64,000 bases of DNA from Agrostemma githago. Its lineage: Eukaryota; Streptophyta; Magnoliopsida; Caryophyllales; Caryophyllaceae. Shown here one piece after another: positions 37,144 to 47,969 of the stretch (position 1 is its first letter; every line of letters begins with the position of its first letter). Made by a program: the position numbers and the translations under genes. Below the pieces are notes generated by a model. The model was not told the DNA's origin and made no database searches. It saw only the letters and a program-made list of their open reading frames with translations. Location: contig OY288259.1 of assembly GCA_958450325.1 (NCBI GenBank), positions 60,352,987-60,416,986 on the forward strand. Direction: 5' to 3'.

Positions 37144-38830
37144 TATAAAATATACCCCACCCTATCGAGTAATCCTTCATTTGTAGGACTTATTGCACAT
37201 TTAACCGTTATCAATTATCATCCCTTTACAACGTTCTTATATTCTTAACACTATGAAGCATATAGAATCAATCACATGATTTACATATATAGTAGTCGAT
37301 GGGTAAGTTTAGGTGTTAATTAAGACGGAGTTACGTTGGATAATAGCTCTAGATTTGATCCCCTTCCGCTCTTTCTTCAACTATATGACCCTTTAATTAA
37401 ATTTGTGGGACAAAGGCACGCAACTAGTTTAATTCGAAAATTCTTGTGACCAAGTTATCCGTCATATCGTTGTTATAGGTCAAATAATATTCGTTTAATA
37501 AAAAAAAAAAAAAGCAAACGACACGGAAAATGTTATTTTTACTTAAATGATTATTATTTGACTTATTATAAGAATACGACGGATATATAGTTCGTTAATT
37601 AAGGTGAAACTGTAGTCCGTACATGGCAGACTAGACTAGACAAAAGGTCCGGAAAGATGCTTTGGGTCAGCTAAATATTCAGCAGTATGCCAGTATATAT
37701 TTGGATTATTTGGGAAAATGATCGTTGGCGTGAAATGTGTGAATAGTACGTTTATTATTTGTAGCATTGACATTAGCTCAAGGGTAAGTATACTAAGAGA
37801 TTAAATACAAATGGAAGTAACAGTGATATCAAACCTAATAGAAGTAAATACGATTAACATAAAAGAGTATACAAATATAAAGAGGGTACGCTTGTTATAA
37901 AAACAGGTACAAAACAAAGCCGTCATTTAAGGGTACGAATAAGACATTAGAGTGGTACTGAAAAGTCGTCTTTCAATAAGTTATTGAGACACCGTCTTTT
38001 ACAAGATTTTATGTTAGCGAAATTGTATTTAAATGTTTTGTACAAGTTAATCTAGAGCTAATTAAAGGAGTATATATGAGTTGATTAACCATAATTACCA
38101 TATGGTCCATCTCTTATGAGTTATTCCACGATTATATTATACTCCATATTTAGTAAATATTTGACTTTTACATATTAGGAGACTACTCCATTATTCTGTA
38201 TCTCTTTACTGTTTTTATTTTCGTTTGATACGAGTATTTGTGTTTACTTGAAATAACTCTTTAGTTTTGCCTGTTTTCGTTCGTAGTAAGAGTATTTATC
38301 AACCTTTTTTCTTCACATATCATCCAACAATAAGAGTAATAAATTGTTATCTCCTCCCTTCTTAATCTTCATTAAAAAAAAATAAGGGTAAATAAATGAA
38401 CAAGACGAAAGCTATATATTTTAGTGAGATTGAATGCTTAATACTCTTCCGTCGTCCCATTCAATAATTATCCTCTTTTGGCCATATTATCCAATATAGT
38501 ACGGAATAATTATTTATTTCCATTTTTGATAAAATTTTGTTATGTTTACTTATGGCAAATTTTGTATATTTCAACACAAATTCATCGACATTATTATTCT
38601 TTCCTTGAATTTTGAATCCAAAGGTAATACAGTACAGAATAAAAGTAATAAATTTCCGTTCTTCCATATCAGTGAAGAGAAAACAGAAGATAATGCAATA
38701 CTCCGTACTTCGTAACTGCCAATAAGATGAGTGGTTTAGTGGAAGGTAAAACCGTATAAGTGTAAAACAACAGTAAATCAAGGTTTGACTAAACATTAAA
38801 TATTAATACTCTTCCGTAACATAAAAATTA
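37144..38830. other. Intergenic with one MITE
   Basis: No gene is seen. Copy 2 of the GGGACGGTCTCTC MITE family lies at 37,790-37,998 in reverse orientation; the rest is AT-rich. Confidence 0.45.
37790..37998. mobile_element. MITE, GACGGTCTCTC family, copy 2 (reverse)
   Basis: The segment reads ACAAATGGAAGTAACAGTGA through ATAAGTTATTGAGACACCGTC, the reverse complement of the copy at 17,291 and closely similar to 50,441-50,640. Confidence 0.65.
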
Positions 38831-39040
38831 CTCCCTCCGAGTTACTATTATTGTCTCACTTTCCTTTTTAAGCTAAGTTTGATTTTTGTCTCACTTTCTT
38901 TTTAGGTTATCAATGTATAGTTCACAATTACTCTCTCATTTCTCCCTCTCTTCCTTTTTTTTTTTTTTCAACCACACATTTTTCCTTCCTTATTTTTCAG
39001 CCTAAAACCTTATGGTACAATAATAGAAACTCGGAGGAAG
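38831..39040. mobile_element. Stowaway-like MITE upstream of the GH17 gene
   Basis: The left end CTCCCTCCGAGT and right end ACTCGGAGGAAG are inverted, with TA on the left. It lies about 230 bp upstream of the GH17 start codon, within the likely promoter. Confidence 0.7.
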
Positions 39041-39267
39041 AACCTTGTCAAAGGAGTATTTCCAAGAAAACCGTCTTTTACACAATTGCATTCCTACCCA
39101 CTTCCTCTACTATCTGACTTGGCCGACTACCTCTACGCCCCCCTCCCCCACTCTTCCGCTCATCCACTCTTTCCCCCCCTCCCTCTATTTATTCACTCTT
39201 CAATTCTCCCACCTTCCCTCATTCACTCCCATTTCTCCTCTCTAACACTTCAATACTACCATCATCA

Positions 39268-41691
39268 ATGGCTTCCTCCTCCTCCTCCTCCTATCTCCCT
39301 TCCCTTCTCTTCTCCCTCCTCCTCCTTACCTCCCCCGCTTTCGCTGCCGGTATATACTCCCTCTTATTCATTCACTATCTCGTCTTTTTTGTCCCATTGC
39401 ATTAAAATATTTCTCATAAATACAAATATTCATGAAACGGGAAAAAAATAGTGACATGAGGAAAGATAATTTTTTCTTTGTTAGAAAAGTTAGTCATCTT
39501 AAATTTTTGTAGCATATGTACGGCTGTATGAGTGAATATTAATTGCATTTCCCCATAAAATTTGTACTCCTTCCGTTTCTATGATTTCTTCCACCTCAAA
39601 AGTGACACATTTCTTAAGAAAAACAATAAAATAAGTAAAAGTAGGGAGGGAGTAAAGTAGGTGGGTCACCTAGGTAAGAGAGAAGTGTGATAGAAAAAAG
39701 GAAAGTGAAATAAATCAAAGAAATGGTTGAAAAAAGAAATGTGGAAGATATCAAAGAAACAGAGGGAGTATAAAACCGTTGTATAGGTGCACCCGAACAA
39801 TTTCAATGTGATACACCCTTAAATAATACTCCGCATGTACTCTAATAATAAACACGGGTAAAAGATTTGGCTAACTTATACGGGGTATTAATTTTAGAAA
39901 ATACGAGTACATTTTTATCTTAATCTTATAGTTTTGTTAGTACTACGGAATTTAAACAGATTTTTGGGTCATGGTTATGAAAATATAATAGACGGTAAGT
40001 CCGCTTGAACTAACACGTTTGTCATCATGTTGATATAATGTGTACAGAAACAGGAAAAATCGGAGTGAACTACGGAAGAATAGCAGACAACCTCCCAACA
40101 CCAACCCAAGTAGTCCAACTCCTCAAAACCCAAGGCATAACCCGATCCAAACTCTACGACTCCGACCCTACCGTCTTAAAAGCCTTCGCAGACTCCGGCA
40201 TTAGCCTCGTAGTCGCCATTCCTAATGAAAACCTCACCGCGGCTGCAGCCAGCCAGTCATTTACCGACACGTGGGTCGAAACCAACATCGTCCCCTACCA
40301 CCCTGCCACCAACATCACTGCCATCGCTGTAGGCAACGAGGTCAATGTGGACCCCAACATCGTCCCCCACCTCGTACCCGCCATGTCCAACCTCTACGAT
40401 TCCTTGAAGTCCAAGAATCTCGAAGACGTTATCAAAATATCTTCGCCTATTTCGTTCAATGCTTTGGGTAGCAGCTACCCTTCTTCTGCAGGTATATATA
40501 AATATATATACATAACAGTTAAATATAATTGAGAGACCGTGTTCTAAATAATAAAGTTGTTATTGAATGTAGGGTCATTTAAGGAAGAGTTGGTTACTCC
40601 GTTGGTGCAACCCATGTTGGAGTTTATAAAGAAAACGTCGTCGTATTTGATGGTAAATGCGTACCCGTTTTTCGCGTACATGGGTAATTCGGATGATATC
40701 GGGTTGGACTACGCGTTGTTTAGGCCGAATTCGGGGGTGGTGGATTCGGGTAACGGGTTGAAGTATACGAGTTTATTCGAGGCCCAATTAGATGCGGTTT
40801 TCGCTGCCATGTCAGCATTGAAATTCGATGACGTCAAGGTTGTTGTAACGGAAACGGGTTGGCCTTCACAAGGTGACGAAAATGAGGTGGGGGCCACGTC
40901 AGCCAATGCGGCGTCGTATAATGGGAATTTGGTCAAGAGAGTGTTGACCGGTGGTGGGACCCCCTTACGACCTAACGATCCCTTGGACGTGTATTTATTC
41001 GCCTTGTTTAATGAGAATCAGAAGACTGGCCCGACTAGCGAGAGAAATTACGGACTCTTCTACCCCAATCAAGAGAAGGTAAATAAATTACGTAAATGTG
41101 AATATGGCAAATAACTTTTTCACACGCATGTATTGTATTTTGTTACGCGATTCATGTTATTTGTTCTGTTTATGTGTTTAGGTGTATGGAATTTCGTTGA
41201 CGGCCTCAGGAGAGGCGTCGGAAGGGGCGGTGGCACCGTCAGTGAACGAGGGGAGTAAGGTGAAGGTGTCGGGTCAGACATGGTGTGTGGCCAATGAGGA
41301 GGCGTCTAAGGAGAAATTACAAGACGGGCTTGATTGGGCTTGTGGTGCTGGACAAGCTGACTGCCGTCCGATTCAACCCGGTGCCACGTGTTACAATCCT
41401 GGATCACTTGTGGCACATGCCTCGTATGCTTTCAACAGTTATTATCAGATGAAGGCACGTGCGAGTGGTACCTGCGATTTTGGTGGTACTGCTCATGTTG
41501 TCACCCAATCTCCAAGTATGTTCCCTTTTCCGTACTCGTTTTAAATTTAAAATGGATCAAATAAATTTGTTACCTCATCTCGAATACTTTTATCTTTATT
41601 TTTTTTTAAAATCTTTTATAAGACGTTATTAAATGTAATTTATTATTGTGATGCAGAATTCGGGACTTGCACATTTCCAACGGGCTATTGA
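39268..41691 (+). CDS. Glucan endo-1,3-beta-glucosidase, GH17 with X8 (CBM43) domain
   Basis: GH17 beta-1,3-glucanases hydrolyse callose at walls, plasmodesmata and pollen. Exons are 39,268-39,349, 40,048-40,491, 40,573-41,078, 41,182-41,515 and 41,657-41,691. All are in phase and give 466 residues. Exon 1 encodes a Ser-rich signal peptide ending PAFAA. The acid/base Glu lies in AVGNEV (about residue 125) and the nucleophile in TETGWPSQG (about 269). An X8/CBM43 callose-binding domain follows from SGQTWCVANEE (about 376) with its Cys pattern to CDFGG. The protein ends shortly after X8 (GTCTFPTGY) with no hydrophobic GPI-anchor tail, so secretion is more likely than anchoring. The last exon codes only 11 residues plus the stop. 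Confidence 0.95.
39567..39768. mobile_element. Stowaway MITE in GH17 intron 1
   Basis: The left end is CTCCTTCCGTTTCTATGATT and the right end is AGAAACAGAGGGAG, with TA on both sides. It occupies part of the 698-bp first intron. Confidence 0.75.
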
Positions 41692-42146
41692 GTATTGATG
41701 GATAGAATCGAAATTCGACAACCAATATGGTTTTGATCAGAATGGAACGTGACGGTCTCACCGACATGCGTCATTCAATTGTTGGACATAGAGCTATGGA
41801 GTACTCGTATTTTTTATTTATTTAGTAATTAGGATTCTAGGTAGAAGTCGATGTTAGTGTTTTCGTATTTGTGAGATTTATTCTTTTTAAAGTAATATTA
41901 TGCGTATAAATTTTTATTAGATATTTAGATGTTATTCAGATTGTTTGTTTATATTATTATTGGGTACAAATTAGAATTTTATAAGAACTGCCTATGTCAA
42001 CACGCATCTAACCTAATGTATTATGTTACGTACTTACGTTGTAATGAGGCGTCGTCAGTTTGCGGAGTTAGTTCAACTGCTTTTGTTGCGATGTTAATGT
42101 AAATGTAGGATCGACTCATTGTTTGGGCGGTTTGGCTTACCATATA

Positions 42147-42318
42147 CTCCCTCCGAAAATAAGGAAGGAGAAATGTGTGGCTAAAAATAGAAGAAGGAAA
42201 AGAGAGAAATGAGAGAGTAGATGTGAATCACATATTAATAGCCTAAAAAGAAAAGAGGGAAGAAGATCAAACTCAGCCCATTAAGGAAAGAGGGAAGAAC
42301 ACTAAAACTCGGAGGGAG
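42147..42318. mobile_element. Stowaway MITE, 172 bp
   Basis: The left end CTCCCTCCGAAAATAAGG and right end AACTCGGAGGGAG are inverted, with TA on both sides. Confidence 0.82.
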
Positions 42319-42501
42319 TAACTATATAAGTCGAGAATATCGTAGATATCTTAATCTGGTGGTTAAGATGGAAATATAGACTGCCCATACTTTATGATCG
42401 CATACCTTTTACAGTTGTACACCATTAAACTTCTTGATACAGAGTAGCCTATTATCTTAATTATCCTTGTACGAAATATCTCCTTGCACCACGAAGTTTT
42501 G

Positions 42502-42660
42502 GAGGGACGGTCTCTTCATAAGTTATTGAGAGATCACTTGTCAATTTATTTCTACCATTTTTATAATGAACGTACCTCATTTATATTTTTATATTCTTTT
42601 AGATTAAACGTACTTATTTTTATTAGGTTTGATACCATTATTATCTTCATTTGTAATTGG
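42502..42660. mobile_element. MITE, GACGGTCTCTC family, copy 3 (partial)
   Basis: It begins GAGGGACGGTCTCTTCAT and runs through TTTAGATTAAACGTAC and ATTAGGTTTGATACCATT to ATTTGTAATTGG, as in the copy at 17,291. The right terminal repeat is missing. Confidence 0.65.
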
Positions 42661-42838
42661 TCAATCAATCAACTTAATAAAAACCATTTTTCAGTGGACC
42701 TACTTGCACATACATGATAGTTCGTACAACAATGTTGGATATTGGTGTGCTTCAAAAGAGTTATTAATTGAACCAATTTTCAAGTCTGATTGGTGTAGTC
42801 TTCTAATATTGATCTTGCGGTCTCCCAAGACCCATGTT

Positions 42839-43502
42839 TAGACCTGTCAAACGGGTCGGGCGGTCGGGTTTCGAGTTCGGTCATTTCGGGTTGGGGTAAA
42901 ATATGGGCGGGTGTATTTCGGGTTTGAAAAATACGGGTTTTATATGGGTCGGGTTTATACGGGTTTCGGGTCGGGTTTTGGGTCAAATACGGATTATTAA
43001 CGCACTTTGAAAACATTAATTTTCTTTATTTTTTTTATCATAAATACAATTTTATTCTTAATTTTCTTAATCATCTTATTTAACTTATGATATTAGTGGC
43101 AATAAACATGTTTTATTTAATATATTTTTTAATATACCTTGTTATTTTATAGGAAGTACGAATATATATGACGAACTTTGATTCGATTTATTGATTTTTT
43201 TTCTCATTATAATAATCATGTGATAAAAGCATGATTTTAAAGATATAATATAAATATTATTTCTTAAAATTTTGAAAATAGAAAAATATTTCTTAGTGTT
43301 TTTTACCTAAAGTTTAGTGTATAATAGCAATATTTTTTTAATTTATCTATGTTCGGGCGGGTAACGGGTTCGAGCGGGTTTTGACCCAATATATTCGGGT
43401 TATTATCGGGTCGGGTTACTTTCGGGTTTCGATCATTTTCGGGCGGGTTTTTTTGGGTTTTTTCGGGCGGTTTCGGGTCGGGTCAGTTTTTGACAGGTTT
43501 AC
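42839..43502. mobile_element. TIR element with GGGTCGGGT-rich arms
   Basis: The left end TAGACCTGTCAAACGGGTC and right end GGGTCAGTTTTTGACAGGTTTA form an imperfect inverted repeat. Both arms (about 42,855-42,990 and 43,350-43,490) are runs of GGGTC/CGGGTTT on the plus strand around an AT-rich core. Related scraps lie at about 45,595-45,785 and 48,848-49,000. There is no transposase. Confidence 0.6.
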
Positions 43503-43504
43503 CC

Positions 43505-43765
43505 AAGTTGATTATTAGAAATAATATCTTTATTATTCTTGTATAATCATGTTAAGTTGTATTATATCTTACGTATATCAAATACAATCACTACGATGTG
43601 ATTACGATTCAGTATGTATTGAATCGTAATCACATCGTAGTGATTGTATTTGATATAATATGCCTATAATACAAAAGATATGAGATGCAATTGAGATACA
43701 ATATACTTTGTACAACTTAGCATGATTATACAAGATTACAAGAATAATACCGATATTATTCCTGA
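43505..43765. repeat. Long foldback with 38-bp perfect arms
   Basis: Arms at 43,574-43,611 and 43,620-43,657 are exact inverted repeats (38 bp) around an 8-nt loop. Outside them, imperfect inversion continues to about 43,510 and 43,765 (AATAATATC, TTATTCTTGTA, ATAATCATG), with about 60 extra bases on the right side. It is probably a foldback MITE; a small-RNA hairpin is possible. Confidence 0.85.
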
Positions 43766-43904
43766 TATTGATTACTTGTTTTCAACGTTTTGGTTCGATG
43801 AACCGACTTTGTTGTAAACACACATTCCTTCATTCACAAAACACAACACAAAATATCTCTTTATATCTATATACCAAAAAAACCCGATCTCTACTCTGCA
43901 AAGG

Positions 43905-44561
43905 TTGTGTAATCTTGAGTCGATTGCCAACAAAACCGGGATTAGTATCCCAGACAAATTTTACACGTTCTATGATTTTGCGTTCGGGTGTGGTCTCAGA
44001 GTCCAAGGGTTTCAATTCGCGGATAACATGCGTGATAATAATGTTGTAATTGGTGTCCATGGGCTCGCAGTTGGTCCAAGATCATTCTTAAAACAATACG
44101 ACAGCATACTAAAAGGTCGATTTTCTTATTGTTTGACGGGTGATTCAGAACTGTCGTACATGTACTTTGGAGACGAGGCGCAAATTAGAGGAGATACTAC
44201 TACGAGGATCGTCCAAACGATTTCTATGACTAAAGGGGCTCATTATCATGTAGACTTGGTGGGCATCAGTGTGGATGGAACCAGACTATCGATTGACCCA
44301 TCTATCTTTGAATTGGACCCAATACATTACACTAAGGGTCTTTTTATCGACTCAGGTGCACCTTACACCCGATTAGCGAGAAGTGGGTTTGACCCTCTAA
44401 GAGACGCGGTGGTCAAGTACTTTAGGGTCAAGTACGGTTGGGAACCCGATTAGGGCCCTTCCATTTTCGGAGCGTTTCAACAAATTAATTTTAACATTTT
44501 GTTTGATGTTGCTAGTGGCCTTTTGTCCTTCGTGCCTAAAATGTGTCGTCAGCCTACTTAA
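43905..44561 (+). pseudogene. A1 aspartic protease (nepenthesin/CDR1-like) pseudogene fragment
   Basis: The plus-strand frame encodes the middle of a plant A1 protease: FAFGCG, the hydrophobic GLAVGPRSFLKQ-type segment, GRFSYCL, and the second active-site motif IDSGAPYTRL (usually DSGT). The N-terminal half with the first Asp-Thr-Gly-Ser site is absent. The frame stops at 44,453. The family's C-terminal segment (FDVASGLLSFVPK, then CRQPT) reappears in another frame at about 44,500-44,561, so an internal deletion with frameshift lies between. There is no signal peptide. It is non-functional. Confidence 0.8.
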
Positions 44562-44577
44562 TTTATAGTACGAATAG

Positions 44578-44704
44578 TATCGAAGATGTCTTGGTCTGGT
44601 GGTTAAGGCCAGGTGTTATGGGAAAATAGGTCTCAGGTTCGAATCCCCCTATATTATTTGTAATGCGACTAAGTGCACCCTTCGATGAACCAAAAAAAAA
44701 ATTA
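44578..44704 (+). mobile_element. tRNA-derived SINE with 9-bp target duplication
   Basis: Pol III boxes are visible: an A box in TGGTCTGGTGGTTAAGGCC and a B box GGTTCGAATCCCCC. The element ends in an A run and is flanked by TACGAATAG at 44,569-44,577 and 44,705-44,713. Minus-strand relatives lie at 58,524 and 59,399. Confidence 0.85.
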
Positions 44705-44713
44705 TACGAATAG

Positions 44714-46250
44714 ATTTGCCTCTAATTTATGTACCGTGTGTGATTGTAGTTTAAGAGAAATTAAATTACGATAATTATCAAGTGAATTGTAATTTACTCT
44801 GTATTACTCTGTCTCCCGTGACAATTTTCATTCGTTTATTCGTTTCTACTAATCATTTGTGAAAAGTAGAAACTAAATAAGAGCAAAAGTGAATCTATCT
44901 AAAAATTTGATTTATGTACATTTTATTAAAAAGATTTATCATTTTATTCACATTATAATTATAATAATTTTGTTGTCATCGTTGGCATTATTTGGTCGAC
45001 AACAGTTTATATATTGATAATCGGATACAAAATTCCTATTATAAGACGGTATTGATTAAATGTCTCCACGTTTTCCATAACCACTTTTTCGAGCTGATTT
45101 AGTCCCGAAAATAAGTCTCCAAATTCGCATAATAACAACTCCATACATTGTAGTAATTTCTCAGTTTAACAGAAGTTACATATGGTTTAAGCTAAATATA
45201 TTTAAAAGATATTCGACTAGCTTTCAAGTAACGTCGGATTATGGCGAAATCTTTGATATATATGCTCGAAACTGAATTATTTTTGAGTTTTTTTATCAAC
45301 CGTCTGTCATTTTATGGTATACGAGTCATATTTATATGACCAACAAAATGTATTAATTTTGAAAAATCACCTGAAACGGCTTGAATTTGAAGGTTATATC
45401 CACGTTTTTTGGGCCGATTTGGTTTCAAAATTAACTGGAAGAAGAAAATTGAACCTTGAATTTTTGGTCCTTAGTAACTATACTCCATATTAACCACTAG
45501 ATTAACCCATCTTCGAAATTTTATAATTGCACATTCAAAATCGATTTGAAACTCAAAATAATTGGACTTAATCTGTAAAAAAAAAACGTGTAACAAACGA
45601 CCCGACTCATACTAGACACGTCAAACGGGTCAACCGGATCGGGTTCAGGCGGGTCAGCTTCAGGTCGGGTTACTTTCGGGTTATAGAACTTCAGATCGGA
45701 CCAGATCATTTTCGGATTTACTATCGACTCATTTTCTATAATAATGACTTATTCAGGTCGGGTCAGTTTTAACGGATTAAACCATCAATCTTCCGTCTAC
45801 GATTCTTACGAGTAAGAATCGAGGTGCATGATACAGTAACACAACCTTCTTCATTCACGATTCTTCTACTTTACTCTTCGGGTCAGTGATCTTTATCTTT
45901 CTACCTTCATAATCACGCATTCTTTATCTTTCAATTCTTAATTTGTTATCCCTTGATCTGTTTTTTTTTTTAATTGAATGACGAATTTATCACTGATTTG
46001 ATCTGCAATCAATTTCACACAAACCCAGTTTCCGTCAGATGGGTTTAAGTTTAGTATCATGATTAATTTTGTGTTGATATTTAATTTTAGGTTAGATTTG
46101 TTTTCAGATTGATTAGGGCAGATATTGTTCTTATTTGCTTAATTTTAGGGAATTAGGGTTAGAAGATGAGTTGATGTGTAATGTGGTGGTTCAATTGTAA
46201 TTTTATATATATTGATTAATTTCACCATTTTTAGAGCTTTCGCGAGGTTA
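44714..46250. other. Intergenic and probable leader region of the ssSPT gene
   Basis: No ORF is convincing. A GGGTC-rich scrap lies at 45,595-45,785. The stretch at about 45,830-45,885 (TTCTTCATTCACGATTC) is pyrimidine-rich and could be the first, non-coding exon of the gene at 47,288, but the donor is ambiguous. Confidence 0.35.
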
Positions 46251-46251
46251 G

Positions 46252-46405
46252 AAGATGAGTGGATGGGTAATTTCGCCCTTACCAATTCGGGATTCGCTCT
46301 TATAGAATGCATCATACAGTATGTATTTTTAGTAAGCCACATGATACAGTTCATGAGTGATTATTCGCGATTTGCAGGGTTGTCGAGGGAATTGGGTAAC
46401 CCTGA
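46252..46405. mobile_element. hAT-like MITE, diverged copy 1
   Basis: It shares TTACCAATTCGGGATTCGCT, ATTTTTAGTAAGCCACATGA and GGTAACCCTG with the two well-preserved copies at 46,478 and 47,427. Confidence 0.6.
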
Positions 46406-46477
46406 ATAGTCAATTTAATGTGATCTTGAGGTAGGGCACCTAAAACACTAAGCCAAATTGCGGGTAACTCACCCTTG

Positions 46478-46630
46478 CATGGTTACTGAATTCGCTATGA
46501 ATACGTCCTTACCAATTCGCAATTCGCTCATATGGAATGTATGATATATGTAATTTCAGTAAGAAACATGATAGAATTCGCTTTTAACAATTCGCAATTC
46601 GTAGGGCACCTAGCAAATTTGGTAACCATG
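46478..46630. mobile_element. hAT-like MITE copy 2, 153 bp
   Basis: The termini CATGGTTAC and GTAACCATG are inverted and flanked by ACCCTTG on both sides (46,471-46,477 and 46,631-46,637). It lies in the putative leader intron of the ssSPT gene. Confidence 0.85.
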
Positions 46631-47287
46631 ACCCTTGTGATGGGTATATAATGACGCCTCACATATCACCCGTAGATAAGAACAAAATCGGAATGTCTTT
46701 GGAGTAGCAAATGACTTGTCCTTGTGTGCCTTGGATGATATTTGATCGATCGATCAATCCCGTTACAAGTTGGTGGGCACAAATAGGAAAAAATTCGGTT
46801 TCAATAAACTCAATTAACTCTTGTAATCAATGCAAAAGATATTATGAGAGCTTAGGAAGCTGCAAATCTGTCTATGAGGTGCTACATTTATCCTCGGGGC
46901 TAGGTTACATCGTGTTCATGTGATTTTCCAATTTGAGTTATGTTTACTCACATCAAACCTTAATATTTATCGACTATATTTGGATGTCAACGTTTTTTTA
47001 TTCACCTCTAATAGGCGTATCAGGGCTTTAGTGGTCCGTAGTCAAGTACTTCGTAGTTTATACTGGTTTTAAAGTCGCCAAATTTGGTCACAGAAGTGTA
47101 CCTTAATCTGTCAATTTGATAGATAATGCTTTAAATGTTGCCATGTGGGTAACTAGTGGAGTATCCTTCACTTGCTGTTCTCGTGATGTGAAAATATTGA
47201 ACGGTGCTAAAAAATTTAGATGACAAACTAACAAAGCTAATGCCTGTCAAATTTTCTGCGTAATTGCAGGTCTTGGCGTGGATAATC

Positions 47288-47969
47288 ATGAATTGGTTGC
47301 AACGCAAGGTTTTCCTTTACAATGTCACTTTTGGACTCTATATGCTAGATTGGTGGGAGCGTTACCTTTTCAGTATCCTTAATGCTTAGCACTATCAACT
47401 TAGATGATTACTCGTATAGTCGTATGCATGGTTACCTAATTCGCTAGGTGCCCTACGAATTGCGAATTGTTAAAAGCGAATTCTATCATGTTGCTTACTG
47501 AAAATACATATATCACACATTCCATATGAGCGAATTGCGAATTGGTAAGGACGTATTCATAGCGAATTCGGTAGCCATGCTCGTATGCTCCGTATGTTAT
47601 TGAGTGTGATTTTGTTTTTACAAAAGCCCTATGCTTTATTTTTGTCGATGTCTATTTTTGACTTACAGTTTGTTTAGTGATGAGTTCTATATTAATCAAT
47701 CGCATTTAAAGGGAGTAATTCATCATTTTGAGTTTTTGTTTTAAATTGGGTTGGTTACCTGTTGCAACTGGATTAGATTCATATGCCTATTGCATGATCT
47801 GAACCGAATCATGGGATTTCATGTTTAGTTTAGCTTCTACTCCATACATAGCTGAAGATTGTTTTAATTTTTTATCTCCTTAACCTGAATAGATACACTA
47901 ATCATTGTGTTGATGTTGTTTCTATTCAACGCGGGATTTCGGGTTACAACTGATTTTTGGAATAGGTAA
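47288..47969 (+). CDS. Small subunit of serine palmitoyltransferase (ssSPT-like), 53 residues
   Basis: ssSPT is a tiny ER membrane protein that binds the LCB1/LCB2 heterodimer and stimulates serine palmitoyltransferase, the first step of sphingolipid synthesis. Exons 47,288-47,372 and 47,893-47,969 join in phase (LF-N-TL) to give 53 residues, matching the plant family length of about 56. The hallmark is visible: MNWLQRK at the N terminus, then LYMLDWWERYLF, followed by one membrane helix (TLIIVLMLFLFNAGF) and a short tail ending in WNR. A 3' splice site 18 nt upstream of the ATG (AATTGCAG) indicates a leader intron. The coding intron contains a hAT-like MITE. The gene is too short for routine ORF cutoffs. 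It appears intact. Confidence 0.88.
47427..47580. mobile_element. hAT-like MITE copy 3, inverted relative to copy 2, in the ssSPT intron
   Basis: It is about 93% identical by eye to the reverse complement of copy 2. TCGTATG flanks both sides (47,420-47,426 and 47,581-47,587). Confidence 0.85.

Larger units (their letters stand above)
41692..42840. other. Intergenic downstream of GH17, with two MITEs
   Basis: No gene is seen. It contains a Stowaway MITE (42,147-42,318) and a partial GACGGTCTCTC-family MITE (42,502-42,660). A tRNA-like scrap (TCTGGTGGTTAAGATGG, about 42,354) hints at a SINE fragment. Confidence 0.5.

Noticed and set aside
39045..39451. Ser/Pro-rich ORFs overlapping the GH17 start
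   Set aside because: Wrong frame; the MASSSS frame gives the signal peptide that joins in phase to exon 2.
46711..46923. 70-codon ORF upstream of ssSPT
   Set aside because: Lies in the probable leader intron between MITEs and shows no domain.
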